Shown here: one piece after another, positions 1 through 8,519 of the stretch
Position numbering within the stretch: position 1 is the stretch's first letter
Layout: every line of letters begins with the position of its first letter
Origin: Wenxinia marina DSM 24838
GTDB taxonomy: Bacteria; Pseudomonadota; Alphaproteobacteria; Rhodobacterales; Rhodobacteraceae
Length of the DNA stretch: 64,000 nucleotides
Reading direction: 5' to 3'
NCBI RefSeq assembly: GCF_000379485.1
Contig: NZ_KB902288.1
Span: forward strand, 186,001-250,000
Position numbers and translations under genes: made by a program
The notes under the pieces: generated by a model
What the model was told of the DNA's origin: nothing
What the model saw: the letters and a program-made list of their open reading frames with translations, nothing else
Database searches by the model: none

Positions 1-1
1 G

Positions 2-811
2 CACATGACGGTGGCCGAGAACCTCGCCTTCCCGCTGGAAGTGCGCAAGATCGGCAAGTCCGAGCGCGAGGAGAAGATCAAGCGCGCCCTCGACATGGTG
101 CAGATGGGTCATTTCGGCGGCCGCCGCCCGGCGCAGCTGTCCGGCGGCCAGCAACAGCGGATCGCGCTCGCCCGCGCGCTGGTGTTCGAGCCCGAGCTGG
201 TGCTGATGGACGAACCCCTCGGCGCGCTCGACAAGCAGCTGCGCGAGACCCTGCAGTTCGAGATCACGCGCCTGGCCCACGACCTCGGCATCACGGTGGT
301 CTACGTGACGCACGACCAGACCGAGGCGCTGACGATGTCGGACCGCGTCGCGGTGTTCGACGACGGCCGGATCCAGCAGCTCGCCCCGCCGGACGAGCTG
401 TACGAGGCGCCGCGCAACAGCTTCGTCGCGCAGTTCATCGGCGAGAACAACACCCTCGAGGGCACCCTCGAGCGGGTGGAGGGCGAGCGCTGCACCGTCC
501 GTCTCGACTCGGGCGAGGTGATCGACGCCAAGCCGGTCAACGTCGGCAAGGCCGGCGAGCGGACCAAGGTGTCGATCCGGCCCGAGCGGGTGGAGTTCGA
601 CCCGGAGCTCGGCCCCGACGCGCACACGCTCAAGGCCGAGGTCCGCGAATTCATCTACATGGGCGACACGTTCCGCACCCGGCTGTCGGTCGCGGGCAAC
701 GACGATTTCATCGTCAAGACCCGCAACCGCGCCGACCAGGTGCGCCTGACGCCCGGCCAGTCCGTCACCATCGGCTGGCTGCCGCAGGATTGCCGCGCGC
801 TCGACGCGTGA
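2..811 (+). CDS. ABC transporter ATP-binding protein, polyamine type (5' partial)
   Basis: The C-terminal 269 residues of an importer ATPase; the start and the Walker A loop lie before the window. Visible in order are the LSGGQQQR signature, the Walker B segment LVLMDEP, the H-loop histidine in VTHDQ, and a C-terminal TOBE-like region from about residue 150. The PotA/FbpC/CysA family hydrolyses ATP at the inner face of the membrane to drive uptake. The next genes encode a periplasmic binding protein and two permeases, so this is the energising subunit of that importer. Spermidine/putrescine-like substrate is inferred from family resemblance only. Confidence 0.9.
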   Translation, partial: HMTVAENLAFPLEVRKIGKSEREEKIKRALDMVQMGHFGGRRPAQLSGGQQQRIALARALVFEPELVLMDEPLGALDKQLRETLQFEITRLAHDLGITVVYVTHDQTEALTMSDRVAVFDDGRIQQLAPPDELYEAPRNSFVAQFIGENNTLEGTLERVEGERCTVRLDSGEVIDAKPVNVGKAGERTKVSIRPERVEFDPELGPDAHTLKAEVREFIYMGDTFRTRLSVAGNDDFIVKTRNRADQVRLTPGQSVTIGWLPQDCRALDA

Positions 812-889
812 GGCGATTTTCCCGCGGGTCCCTCCCGGTGACCCGACGGGCAAGACAGACATACTCCGGGAGCAACTAGGGAGAAACGA

Positions 890-2035
890 ATGAAACTCAC
901 CAAGTTCCTGATGGCCTCTTCGGCCCTCACCCTGACGGCCGGCCTCGCGGTCGCGCAGGAGGCGACCGAAAGCCCGGTCGCCGGCGAGGAGATGGCCAAC
1001 GAGATCACGATCGTCAGCTGGGGCGGCGCCTACCAGGAGTCGCAGCTGAAAGCCTACGTCGAGCCCTACCTCGCGATGAACCCCGACGTCTCGGTCACCT
1101 GGGACGAAAGCTCGGGCGAGGCCGTCGCCGGCCTGCGCGCCCAGAACGAGGCGAACAACCTCACCTGGGATCTGGTCGACGTGACCGCCGCCGACGCGAT
1201 GCGCCTCTGCGACGAGGGCCTCGCGATGGAGATCGACATCGACGAGATCGCGGCGCCCGCGCCGGACGGCACCTCGGCCGCCGACGACTTCACCGAGGAG
1301 ATGCTGGTCAGCGACTGCTTCATCCCGCAGATCGCCTATTCCTACACCTTCGGCTACCGCAACGACGTGGCCGAGTGGAACGGCAACACGCCGGACGACA
1401 TCTGCGACGTGTTCGACCTGGAGACGTTCCCGGGCCAGCGCGCGCTGGAGCAGCGCCCGCACAACAACATGGAGTGGGCGCTGATCTGCGACGGCGTCGC
1501 GATGGAGGACGTCTACGACGTGCTCGAGACCGAAGAGGGCCAGGAGCGCGCCTTCGCCGTGCTCGACCGGATCAAGGACCAGACCGTCTGGTGGACCGCC
1601 GGCGCCGACACGCCGCAGCTTCTCGCCGATGGCGAGGTGGTGTTCGGGTCGACCTACAACGGCCGCCTGTTCTCGGCCATCGTCGAGCAGGACCAGCCGA
1701 TCGAGATGATGTGGGACACCCAGTCCTACGACCTCGACGGCTGGATCATCCCGGCGGGCCTGGACGAGCCGACCCTGAACCGCGTCAAGGACTTCCTGTG
1801 GTTCGCGACCGACACGCAGCGCCTCGCCGACCAGGCCAAGTACATCTCGTACGGCCCGGCGCGTCAGTCCTCGGCGCCGCTCGTCGGCCAGCATGCCGAG
1901 CTCGGCGTCGACATGGCGCCGCACATGCCGACCAACCCCGACAACGCCAACAACGCCTTCGTGCAGAACTACGAATGGTGGGCGGACTACCGGGACGACC
2001 TGGACGCCAAGTTCCAGGCCTGGCTCGCGCAGTAA
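890..2035 (+). CDS. Extracellular solute-binding protein (PotD-like)
   Basis: A 381-residue periplasmic binding protein. The N-terminus is a Sec signal: basic MKLTK, a hydrophobic stretch, and an AQEA cleavage region near residue 23. The mature protein begins with ITIVSWGGAYQES, typical of polyamine and iron binding proteins of family 1 (PotD/AfuA). An AGGGAGAAA ribosome site precedes the ATG. It would capture substrate and deliver it to the permeases at 2405-5363. The ligand cannot be read from sequence; spermidine/putrescine is the usual automatic call for this group. It lies 78 bases after the ATPase gene, in the same operon. Confidence 0.9.
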   Translation: MKLTKFLMASSALTLTAGLAVAQEATESPVAGEEMANEITIVSWGGAYQESQLKAYVEPYLAMNPDVSVTWDESSGEAVAGLRAQNEANNLTWDLVDVTAADAMRLCDEGLAMEIDIDEIAAPAPDGTSAADDFTEEMLVSDCFIPQIAYSYTFGYRNDVAEWNGNTPDDICDVFDLETFPGQRALEQRPHNNMEWALICDGVAMEDVYDVLETEEGQERAFAVLDRIKDQTVWWTAGADTPQLLADGEVVFGSTYNGRLFSAIVEQDQPIEMMWDTQSYDLDGWIIPAGLDEPTLNRVKDFLWFATDTQRLADQAKYISYGPARQSSAPLVGQHAELGVDMAPHMPTNPDNANNAFVQNYEWWADYRDDLDAKFQAWLAQ

Positions 2036-2051
2036 TCGACGACTGACTGGT

Positions 2052-2100
2052 GCGGCGGACCCGTTCCGCCGCGCCACCGGGCGGGCCCGCGGGCCCGCCC
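2052..2100 (+). promoter_or_regulatory. Two tandem intercistronic hairpins
   Basis: Between the binding-protein stop and the DUF1330 start are two GC-rich inverted repeats. The first has arms GCGGCGGA and TCCGCCGC (2052-2072). The second is a perfect 22-base palindrome at 2079-2100. No T tract follows. A processing or stabilising element that lets the binding protein exceed the permeases in abundance is the simplest reading; this is inference. Confidence 0.5.
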
Positions 2101-2120
2101 CCCACGACCGCGGAGGGACC

Positions 2121-2408
2121 ATGCCCAAGGGCTACATCATCGGCCACATCACGGTGCGGGACCCCGAGGCCTACCGCGAATACATCGAACGCGACACGCC
2201 GATCCTGCAGGCGCTCGGCGGACGGTTCGTCGTCCGCGGCGGGCAGGCGCAGGTGATGGAAGGCGAGACCTTCCAGCGCCACGTGGTGATCGAGTTCGAC
2301 AGCTACCAGCAGGCGCTCGACGCCTACAACGACCCCGGCTACCAGGAGGTCGCCGACATCCGCCGTCGCACCGCCGACAGCGTCATCCTCGTGGTGGAGG
2401 GCACATGA
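2121..2408 (+). CDS. DUF1330 domain-containing protein
   Basis: A 95-residue soluble protein of the DUF1330 family (ferredoxin-like dimeric alpha/beta-barrel fold). The family pattern GYIIGHITVRDPEAYREY is at the N-terminus and the FDSYQQALDAYNDPGYQ segment follows. The ATG at 2121 has a GGAGGGA ribosome site just upstream. Its stop overlaps the next start (ATGA at 2405), so it is translationally coupled to the permease. DUF1330 proteins have no settled biochemical role. Its place inside a transporter operon suggests a small enzyme acting on the imported compound, which is inference. Confidence 0.85.
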   Translation: MPKGYIIGHITVRDPEAYREYIERDTPILQALGGRFVVRGGQAQVMEGETFQRHVVIEFDSYQQALDAYNDPGYQEVADIRRRTADSVILVVEGT

Positions 2409-4162
2409 CCGACACGCCGCTGGGCCCCGACCAGATTTCCGGCGCCACGCCGGACAACGCGCTCCGCAACGCCGACCGGGCCGCGGCCAAGGACGGGCCT
2501 CACGACGGCCCGATGCTCGCCGCCGACGGGACGCCGCTGAGGCGCTCGCTGAACCGCGCCCTGCGCCGGCAGAAGCTGCGGGCGCTCGCCCTCGTCGCGC
2601 CGCTGCTGCTGTTCATCCTCATCACCTTCGTCGCGCCGATCGCGGACATGCTGTTCCGCTCGGTCGAGAACCAGATCGTGGGCGAGACGCTGCCGCGCAC
2701 CGTCGCGGCGCTGGACGACTGGACCTTCGCCGACGGCGAGCCGCCGGACGAGGCGGCGTACGACGCGCTCTATTCCGACATGTTCCTCGCGGCCGAGGCC
2801 AAGACCCACACCCGGCTCGGCGGGCGTCTGAACTACGAGACGACGGGCATCTCGTCGCTGTTCCGCCAGGCCGGCCGCGGCGTCGCGGACATCGGCGAGG
2901 CGCAGATCGAGGCGATCGAGGACAGCTCGGAGGCATGGGACGACAGCGCGTTCTGGGCCGGCCTGATGCTGACCGGCGACGAGGCCGCGGCCGACACCGA
3001 CCTGCTGGCCGACGCGCGCGCCCGCGCCCGCATCATCTCGGGCGAGCCGCTGGCGATGCCGGACGAGACCTGGCCCTCCGCCGCCGCCGCCGCGGCGCTG
3101 CCGCGCACCGCCGTCGCCTACACCGAATTCGCCCTCTACACCTGGAGCGTGGACGAGGACCCGCCGGCCGAGGAGGACCCGTGGGAGGCCGTCTGGCTGT
3201 CCCTCGCGCTCGACCTCGCCGCCAATCCCGACGCGCCGTCCGCCTTCTCGGGCGCGCAGGCCGAGGCGCTGAGCGCCGCGCAGGCCGCGCTGCCGCCCGG
3301 CACCGCCGACTTCTCGTTCCGCGACGCCTTCCTCGAGATGGACGAGGACTGGGGCAGCCTCGACGTGTGGGGCACGATCAAGGCCTTCGGCGGTCCCTAC
3401 ACGTCCGGCTACTTCCTGTCGGCCGCGGACTACAGCCTGAACCCGGAGGGCGTCTCGGCGATGCCCGAGGACGAACAGATCTACCGCACGCTGTTCGTCC
3501 GGACGCTGGTGATGTCGCTGACGATCACGCTGTCCTGCATCCTGCTGGGCTACCCGGTCGCGTGGCTGCTGGCGAACCTGCCGCTGCGCACCGCGAACGT
3601 GCTGATGATCCTCGTCCTGCTGCCGTTCTGGACCTCGCTCCTCGTCCGGACCAGCGCCTGGAAGGTGCTGCTGCAGCAGCAGGGGGTGATCAACGACATC
3701 CTCGTCTGGCTGGGCATCGTCAGCGACGGCGGGCGGCTGATCCTCATCAACAACGCGACCGGCACGATCATCGCGATGACGCACATCCTGCTGCCGTTCA
3801 TGATCCTGCCGCTCTATTCGGTGATGAAGACGATTCCGCCCAGCTACCTGCGCGCGGCCAAGAGCCTCGGCGCCACCGACTGGACGGCGTTCTGGCGGGT
3901 CTACTTCCCGCAGTCGGTGCCGGGCATCGGCGCCGGCTCGATCCTCGTCTTCATCCTCGCGATCGGCTACTACATCACGCCCGAGATCGTCGGCGGCACC
4001 AAGGGCGTCTTCATCTCGAACCGGATCGCCTATCACATCTCGACGTCGCTGAACTGGGGCCTCGCGGCCGCGCTCGGCTCGATCCTGCTGGTGCTCGTGC
4101 TGGCGCTGTACTGGCTGTACGACCGGATCGTCGGCATCGACAACGTCAAGCTGGGGGGCTGA
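2405..4162 (+). CDS. ABC transporter permease (PotB-like) with large periplasmic insert
   Basis: A 585-residue inner-membrane permease. A first membrane helix lies near residues 60-85 (LVAPLLLFILITFVAPI). It is followed by about 270 hydrophilic, Ala/Asp/Glu-rich residues, then the usual permease helices from about residue 355. The EAA-loop region that contacts the ATPase reads AAKSLGATDWTAFWRVYFPQ. Ordinary PotB proteins are near 280-300 residues, so the long loop after helix 1 is an added periplasmic domain. The start overlaps the DUF1330 stop. It pairs with the permease at 4167 to form the channel. Confidence 0.9.
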   Translation: MTDTPLGPDQISGATPDNALRNADRAAAKDGPHDGPMLAADGTPLRRSLNRALRRQKLRALALVAPLLLFILITFVAPIADMLFRSVENQIVGETLPRTVAALDDWTFADGEPPDEAAYDALYSDMFLAAEAKTHTRLGGRLNYETTGISSLFRQAGRGVADIGEAQIEAIEDSSEAWDDSAFWAGLMLTGDEAAADTDLLADARARARIISGEPLAMPDETWPSAAAAAALPRTAVAYTEFALYTWSVDEDPPAEEDPWEAVWLSLALDLAANPDAPSAFSGAQAEALSAAQAALPPGTADFSFRDAFLEMDEDWGSLDVWGTIKAFGGPYTSGYFLSAADYSLNPEGVSAMPEDEQIYRTLFVRTLVMSLTITLSCILLGYPVAWLLANLPLRTANVLMILVLLPFWTSLLVRTSAWKVLLQQQGVINDILVWLGIVSDGGRLILINNATGTIIAMTHILLPFMILPLYSVMKTIPPSYLRAAKSLGATDWTAFWRVYFPQSVPGIGAGSILVFILAIGYYITPEIVGGTKGVFISNRIAYHISTSLNWGLAAALGSILLVLVLALYWLYDRIVGIDNVKLGG

Positions 4163-4166
4163 GCCG

Positions 4167-5363
4167 ATGGCCGTGGCATCCACCGACACCGCACCGATGA
4201 AGCCGCTGCGCGGTCCCGGCTTCCCGATCGCGCTGACCGCGCTGGCGGGGCTGGTCCTCGGGTACATCGCCGGCAACGCGCTGGGCAACGGCTGGCTGGG
4301 CGCGTTGGTGGGGGCGGCGATCGGCGCTGCCTTCGCCTGGGCGGCGGCGGGGCCGCTGGCGGACAACCGCACCGCCGGACGCTGGGCGGCGATCGCGCTG
4401 ATCGGGGTGTTCCTGTTGCTGCTGGGCGGCGTCGGCGGCCTCGTCGCCGGACTGCTGATCGGCGCGGTGCTCAGCTGGATCGCCTACTGGCTGGCCTCGG
4501 GGGCGTACCGCAAGGGCGTGCCGGCCTACGCCACGCCGGGCCAGGTCCTGTGGCACAACACGTTCCTGTTCATCTGCGGCTTCATCTTCTTCTTCCTGAT
4601 CGCGCCCATCGTGGTCGTCATCCCCCTCAGCTTCAACGCCGAGGACTTCTTCACCTTCACGCCCGAGATGCTGGCCCTCGATCCCGAGGGCTACAGCCTC
4701 AAGCACTACCGCGACTTCTTCACCAGCTCGGACTGGCAGCAGGCGATGTGGAACTCGCTGAAGATCGCGCCCGTGGCGACGATCCTGTCGGTCGCGCTCG
4801 GCACGCTCGCCGCAATCGGCCTCAGCCAGAGCCACGTGCCGTTCCGGCGCGCGATCATGGCGATCCTGATCTCGCCGATGATCGTGCCGCTGATCATCTC
4901 GGCCGCAGGGATGTACTTCTTCTATTCGCGCGTCGGGCTGCAGGGCACCTACTGGGGCATCGTGCTGGCCCACGCCGCCCTCGGCATCCCGTTCGTCATC
5001 ATCACGGTGACGGCGACCCTCGTCGGCTTCGACCGCTCGCTCACCCGGGCGAGCGCGAACCTCGGCGCCGACCCGGTGACGACGTTCTTCCGGGTGCAGA
5101 TGCCGCTGATCCTGCCGGGCGTGATCTCGGGCGGGCTGTTCGCCTTCATCACCTCGTTCGACGAGGTGGTCGTCGTGCTGTTCGTCGGCAGCGCGGGGCA
5201 GAAGACGCTGCCGTGGCAGATGTTCATCGGCCTGCGCGAGCAGATCAGCCCCACGATCCTCGCCGTGGCGACGATCCTGGTGACGATCTCGATCCTGCTG
5301 CTGGCCACGCTGGAAATCCTGCGTCGGCGGTCCGAGAGGCTGCGGGGAATGTCGCCCGGCTGA
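4167..5363 (+). CDS. ABC transporter permease (PotC-like) with N-terminal membrane extension
   Basis: A 398-residue permease starting 4 bases after the previous stop. The first ~120 residues hold several extra Gly/Ala-rich hydrophobic segments (IALTALAGLVLGYIAG and others) absent from a standard ~260-residue PotC. The canonical permease domain starts near residue 125. Its EAA-like loop, RASANLGADPVTTFFRVQMP, is followed by FAFITSFDEVVVVLF, typical of PotC. It forms the translocation pore with the 2405-4162 product. The N-terminal extension has no clear function. Confidence 0.9.
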   Translation: MAVASTDTAPMKPLRGPGFPIALTALAGLVLGYIAGNALGNGWLGALVGAAIGAAFAWAAAGPLADNRTAGRWAAIALIGVFLLLLGGVGGLVAGLLIGAVLSWIAYWLASGAYRKGVPAYATPGQVLWHNTFLFICGFIFFFLIAPIVVVIPLSFNAEDFFTFTPEMLALDPEGYSLKHYRDFFTSSDWQQAMWNSLKIAPVATILSVALGTLAAIGLSQSHVPFRRAIMAILISPMIVPLIISAAGMYFFYSRVGLQGTYWGIVLAHAALGIPFVIITVTATLVGFDRSLTRASANLGADPVTTFFRVQMPLILPGVISGGLFAFITSFDEVVVVLFVGSAGQKTLPWQMFIGLREQISPTILAVATILVTISILLLATLEILRRRSERLRGMSPG

Positions 5364-5484
5364 TCCGGCCGGGGGAAGGCCCTTCGGCCCGCGTCATCCG
5401 GCCCGCGTCATCCGGACGGCCCGTCGGCGCCGCAAATAGGCGACAATTCACGGTTAAGACCGGCTTCGTATCGAGGAGCCGGCC

Positions 5485-6498
5485 TTGTCCTACACGATCT
5501 ACTTCCTGCCCGAGTCGCAGATGACCATCAGCGGTGGCGGCAAGCTCGACGGCATGACGCAGGGCGACGGCTCGCACCTGATCGGCCGCACGCTCACGCT
5601 GAACAGCACGAACTGGCAGGGCGTCGCGCTCAACGACAACGATGCCGCATTCGAGGACAACGACAGCGGCCAGACCCTGGCCGCCCCCACCACGATCGAC
5701 GGCGTGACCTACGCCGCCGGCAAGGTCGTGGAGGCCGAGTACACGATCACCGTCTCGGATGGGACGACCACCTGGCAGATGGTCGGGTTCAACGTGAACG
5801 ATTCCAGCCCGGCCTACGCCACGGTCGAGGGGCTGGCCTTCCTCGGCCCGCCGGGGTCGTGGCCACCGGTGGACAAGCCGCTGACCGTGGTGTCGAGCGC
5901 GGACTATCCCAAGTACGACGCCTCCACCTACGTCTCGCCCGTCTGCTTTGCCGCGGGCACAAGGATCGCCGTGCCGGGCGGCGAGCGGCCGGTGGAGGAG
6001 ATCGCCGTCGGCGACCTGGTCATGACGCTGGACGGCGGGGCGCGGCCGGTGCGCTGGCGCGGCGGGCGGCGCTGGACGGGGCAGGGCGCCTTCGCGCCGG
6101 TGCGGATCGCGGCCGCTACGCTCGGCAACCGGCGCGACCTCTATGTCTCGCGCCAGCATCGCCTCTACCTGACCGGCTGGCGGGCGGAGCTGTTCTTCGG
6201 CCTGCCGGGCGTCCTCGTCCCCGCCGTGCGGCTGGTGGACGGCGACCGCATCGCGCTCGCCCCGTGCGACAGCGTGGAGTACCACCACCTGCTGCTGGAC
6301 GATCACCATCTGCTGCTGGCGGAGGGCACGCCGGCCGAGAGCCTCTATCTCGGCGACCGCGCCCGCGGCAGCCTGTCGGACGAGGCGCGGGCCGAGATCG
6401 ACGCGATCTTTCCCGAACTCGCGGGCCGCGGAGCGCCGCCCCTGGCGCGGCCGCAGGTTGGCGGCGCGGCGGCGCGGCTGCTGGTCCCCGCCGACTAG
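5485..6498 (+). CDS. Hint domain-containing protein
   Basis: A 337-residue protein. The Hint (hedgehog/intein) domain starts near residue 153 with CFAAGTRIAVPGGERPVEEI and continues with GDLVMTLDGGARPVRW and a conserved SRQHR segment. This domain is abundant in Rhodobacterales secreted or surface proteins. The N-terminal ~150 residues are beta-rich and acidic without a signal peptide. The TTG start at 5485 is chosen because GAGGAG lies at a normal distance upstream and no nearer ATG fits. Whether the Hint domain self-cleaves here is unknown; the leading Cys is present. Its stop overlaps the convergent AEC gene by 4 bases. Confidence 0.85.
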   Translation: MSYTIYFLPESQMTISGGGKLDGMTQGDGSHLIGRTLTLNSTNWQGVALNDNDAAFEDNDSGQTLAAPTTIDGVTYAAGKVVEAEYTITVSDGTTTWQMVGFNVNDSSPAYATVEGLAFLGPPGSWPPVDKPLTVVSSADYPKYDASTYVSPVCFAAGTRIAVPGGERPVEEIAVGDLVMTLDGGARPVRWRGGRRWTGQGAFAPVRIAAATLGNRRDLYVSRQHRLYLTGWRAELFFGLPGVLVPAVRLVDGDRIALAPCDSVEYHHLLLDDHHLLLAEGTPAESLYLGDRARGSLSDEARAEIDAIFPELAGRGAPPLARPQVGGAAARLLVPAD

Positions 6499-7424
6499 GG
6501 CAGGATCGACAGCCAGACCGACGCCGTCAGCACCGACAGGGCCGTCGCGATCAGGACCGAGGAGGCCGCCACCCGCTTGGCCACGCCGTAGATGTTGGCG
6601 AAGAGGTAGGCGTTGACCCCCGGCGCCATCGCCGCCGTCACGACGGCCGAGCGCAGCGCCGGCACCTCCAGCCCGAAGGCCCGGCCGAGCGTCCAGGTGA
6701 TTGCCGGATGCAGCACCAGCGACACCGCAATGACGAACAGGATCACCCGCAGGTCGCCTTCGGGGCGGTAGCGGTAGAGGATGCCGCCGAGGCCGAACAG
6801 TGCCGCCGGCAGCGCCGCCCGGACCATCAGATCCACTGCCTCGGCCACCACCTCGGGCACGGTCACGCCGGTGAGGTTCACCGCGAGGCCGAGGGCGATG
6901 CCGATGACCAGCGCGTTGCGGAACACCGCGCCGAAGACCCGCGCCGGCAAACGCGCCAGGTTCTCGCCTCGGGCGCGCACCACCTCCATCACCGTGATGC
7001 CGAGGGCGTAGCAGAAGGGGGCGTGCATGGCGACAATGGCGAAGTTCGCCTCGAGCGCCTCGGTGCCGTAGGCGCGTTCGGTGATCGGCACGCCGAGGAG
7101 GAGGGAGTTCGAGAACAGCCCGACGAAGCCGATGGCGATGGAATCCTCCCACGGCCGCCCGAACAGCAGCCGCGCGCCGAACAGCGCCACCACGAAGCCC
7201 GCGACCGCGCCGGCGTAGAACGAGACCAGCAGCGCGGGGTGGAAGGTCTGGCCGAGGTCGAGCGTCGACATCGCCCGGAACAGAAGGCACGGCAGCGCGA
7301 ACCCCTGGGCGAACCGCATCAGGCCGTCGACATGCTCGTCGCTCATCAGGCCGCGCCAGACGGCGACGTAGCCGAAGCCGAGGACCAGGAAGACCGGGAG
7401 GATGATCGCGAGGACGTCGGTCAT
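6495..7424 (-). CDS. AEC family transporter (auxin efflux carrier type)
   Basis: A 309-residue integral membrane protein with about ten hydrophobic helices in two sets. It shows the family features of AEC permeases, with ILPVFLVLGFGYVAVW at the N-terminus and a central hydrophilic break. These carriers export or exchange organic acids such as malate or malonate; the substrate is not predictable here. It starts 13 bases after the stop of the MBL hydrolase gene upstream, so the two may be cotranscribed. The C-terminus overlaps the Hint gene's end. Confidence 0.85.
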   Translation of the reverse strand: MTDVLAIILPVFLVLGFGYVAVWRGLMSDEHVDGLMRFAQGFALPCLLFRAMSTLDLGQTFHPALLVSFYAGAVAGFVVALFGARLLFGRPWEDSIAIGFVGLFSNSLLLGVPITERAYGTEALEANFAIVAMHAPFCYALGITVMEVVRARGENLARLPARVFGAVFRNALVIGIALGLAVNLTGVTVPEVVAEAVDLMVRAALPAALFGLGGILYRYRPEGDLRVILFVIAVSLVLHPAITWTLGRAFGLEVPALRSAVVTAAMAPGVNAYLFANIYGVAKRVAASSVLIATALSVLTASVWLSILP

Positions 7425-7437
7425 CGCGGGCCGTCGC

Positions 7438-8235
7438 TCAGGCCGGCAGGACGATGCGCAGGCCGTCGTGGGCGGGCGTCACGTGGTCCGGCGTCTCTGC
7501 GAGGAGCGTCTCGTAGTCGAGGTCGATGTGCATGTTGGTCAGGATGGCGCGCTTCGGCCGCGCCCTCTCGATCCACTCCAGCGCCCGGGCGAGGTGGGCG
7601 TGGGTCGGGTGCGGCTCGCGGCGCAGCGCGTCGACGATGAAGACGTCGAGGCCTTCCAGCATCGGCCAGGCGGCGTCGGGGATGGTCGCCACGTCCGGCA
7701 GGTAGGCGAGCCCGCCGATCCGGAAGCCGAGCGCGTCGATCGCGCCGTGGTCCACCTCGAACGGCTCGAAGGTGACCGGCCCGCCGGCGCCGTCCACGGT
7801 GACCGGACCGTCGATGGAATGAAGGTCGAGGATCGGCGGGTAGGGCGAGCCCTCGGGCTGGACGAAGGCGTAGCCGAAGCGGGAGAGGAGCGAGTCCGAG
7901 GTCGGGCCGTCGGCCCAGACCCTCAGCCGCTCTCGGGTGTTGAAGACGATCATCCGCAGGTCGTCGATCCCGTGGACGTGGTCAGCGTGGGCGTGGGTGT
8001 AGATCACCCCGTCCAGCCGCCCGGTTCCGGTATCGAGGAGCTGGGCCCGGAGGTCCGGGGAGGTGTCGATCAGAACCGCCGTGGTGCCGTCCGGCCCCTC
8101 CTGCTCCACCAGCATCGAGCAGCGGCGGCGGCGGTTCTTCGGATTCCCCGGGTCGCACGCGCCCCAGTGCCCGCCGAGCCGCGGCACGCCGCCGGACGAG
8201 CCGCAGCCGAGGATGGTGAAGGTGCGCATGGCCAT
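7438..8235 (-). CDS. MBL fold metallo-hydrolase (PhnP-like)
   Basis: A 265-residue metallo-beta-lactamase-fold hydrolase. The metal-binding motif is THAHADHVHGIDDL near residues 79-93, with further ligands in VDHGAID and ILTNMHIDLDY. The N-terminal LGCGSSGGVPR and the short cysteine segment resemble PhnP phosphodiesterases, which cleave cyclic phosphates. Its position after tatD and holB is a common Rhodobacterales order, so it is probably a housekeeping phosphodiesterase rather than part of a phosphonate operon; no phn genes are present. The MAMRTF start could be two codons shorter. Confidence 0.87.
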   Translation of the reverse strand: MAMRTFTILGCGSSGGVPRLGGHWGACDPGNPKNRRRRCSMLVEQEGPDGTTAVLIDTSPDLRAQLLDTGTGRLDGVIYTHAHADHVHGIDDLRMIVFNTRERLRVWADGPTSDSLLSRFGYAFVQPEGSPYPPILDLHSIDGPVTVDGAGGPVTFEPFEVDHGAIDALGFRIGGLAYLPDVATIPDAAWPMLEGLDVFIVDALRREPHPTHAHLARALEWIERARPKRAILTNMHIDLDYETLLAETPDHVTPAHDGLRIVLPA

Positions 8236-8437
8236 GGGCCCGTCTTGAAGCGGTTGCCGGGCGGGTGCAAGGGCGGGACGGCGTGCGGCCTCGGCCTGCC
8301 GGCCATCGCCCGCCCGCCGTCCCCGGCGGTGGGCGAGTCCGCCGCGGGCGTGGCGTGAGGGGAGAGGGCGGGGAGTCTGCTGGGGAGGCGGTTCAGGGGC
8401 AGGCGTGCCCTGAACGCGCCTGTTCGATGCTCCTCAC

Positions 8438-8506
8438 GATTCGGCGCAGCGTCAAGGATACCCGGCTTCGCCGGCGCCTGCGGCGTCCTTGACCCTCCGC
8501 CGAATC
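8438..8506. repeat. Long imperfect inverted repeat (REP-like hairpin)
   Basis: Two 21-base arms (8438-8458 and 8486-8506), each with GATTCGGCG at its outer edge, match at 19 of 21 positions and enclose a 27-base loop that is itself GC-palindromic. It fills most of the 284-base gap between the tatD stop and the MBL gene start. There is no T tract. It looks like a dispersed palindromic element or a processing structure between the two minus-strand genes. Confidence 0.6.
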
Positions 8507-8519
8507 GCGGCAGGGGCGC

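Noticed and set aside
2339-4372. Very long open frame on the minus strand opposite the polyamine-type permease
   Set aside because: It is rich in Arg, Gly and Gln without hydrophobic structure and mirrors the permease codons. High GC content keeps opposite frames open.
5386-5413. Tandem duplication of a 14-base unit before the Hint gene
   Set aside because: Only two copies in an intergenic stretch. Consistent with slippage; no further structure.
5245-7290. Long minus-strand frame across the Hint gene and AEC transporter gene
   Set aside because: Low-complexity Arg/Gly/Ala translation, opposite or out of frame with two clear family members.
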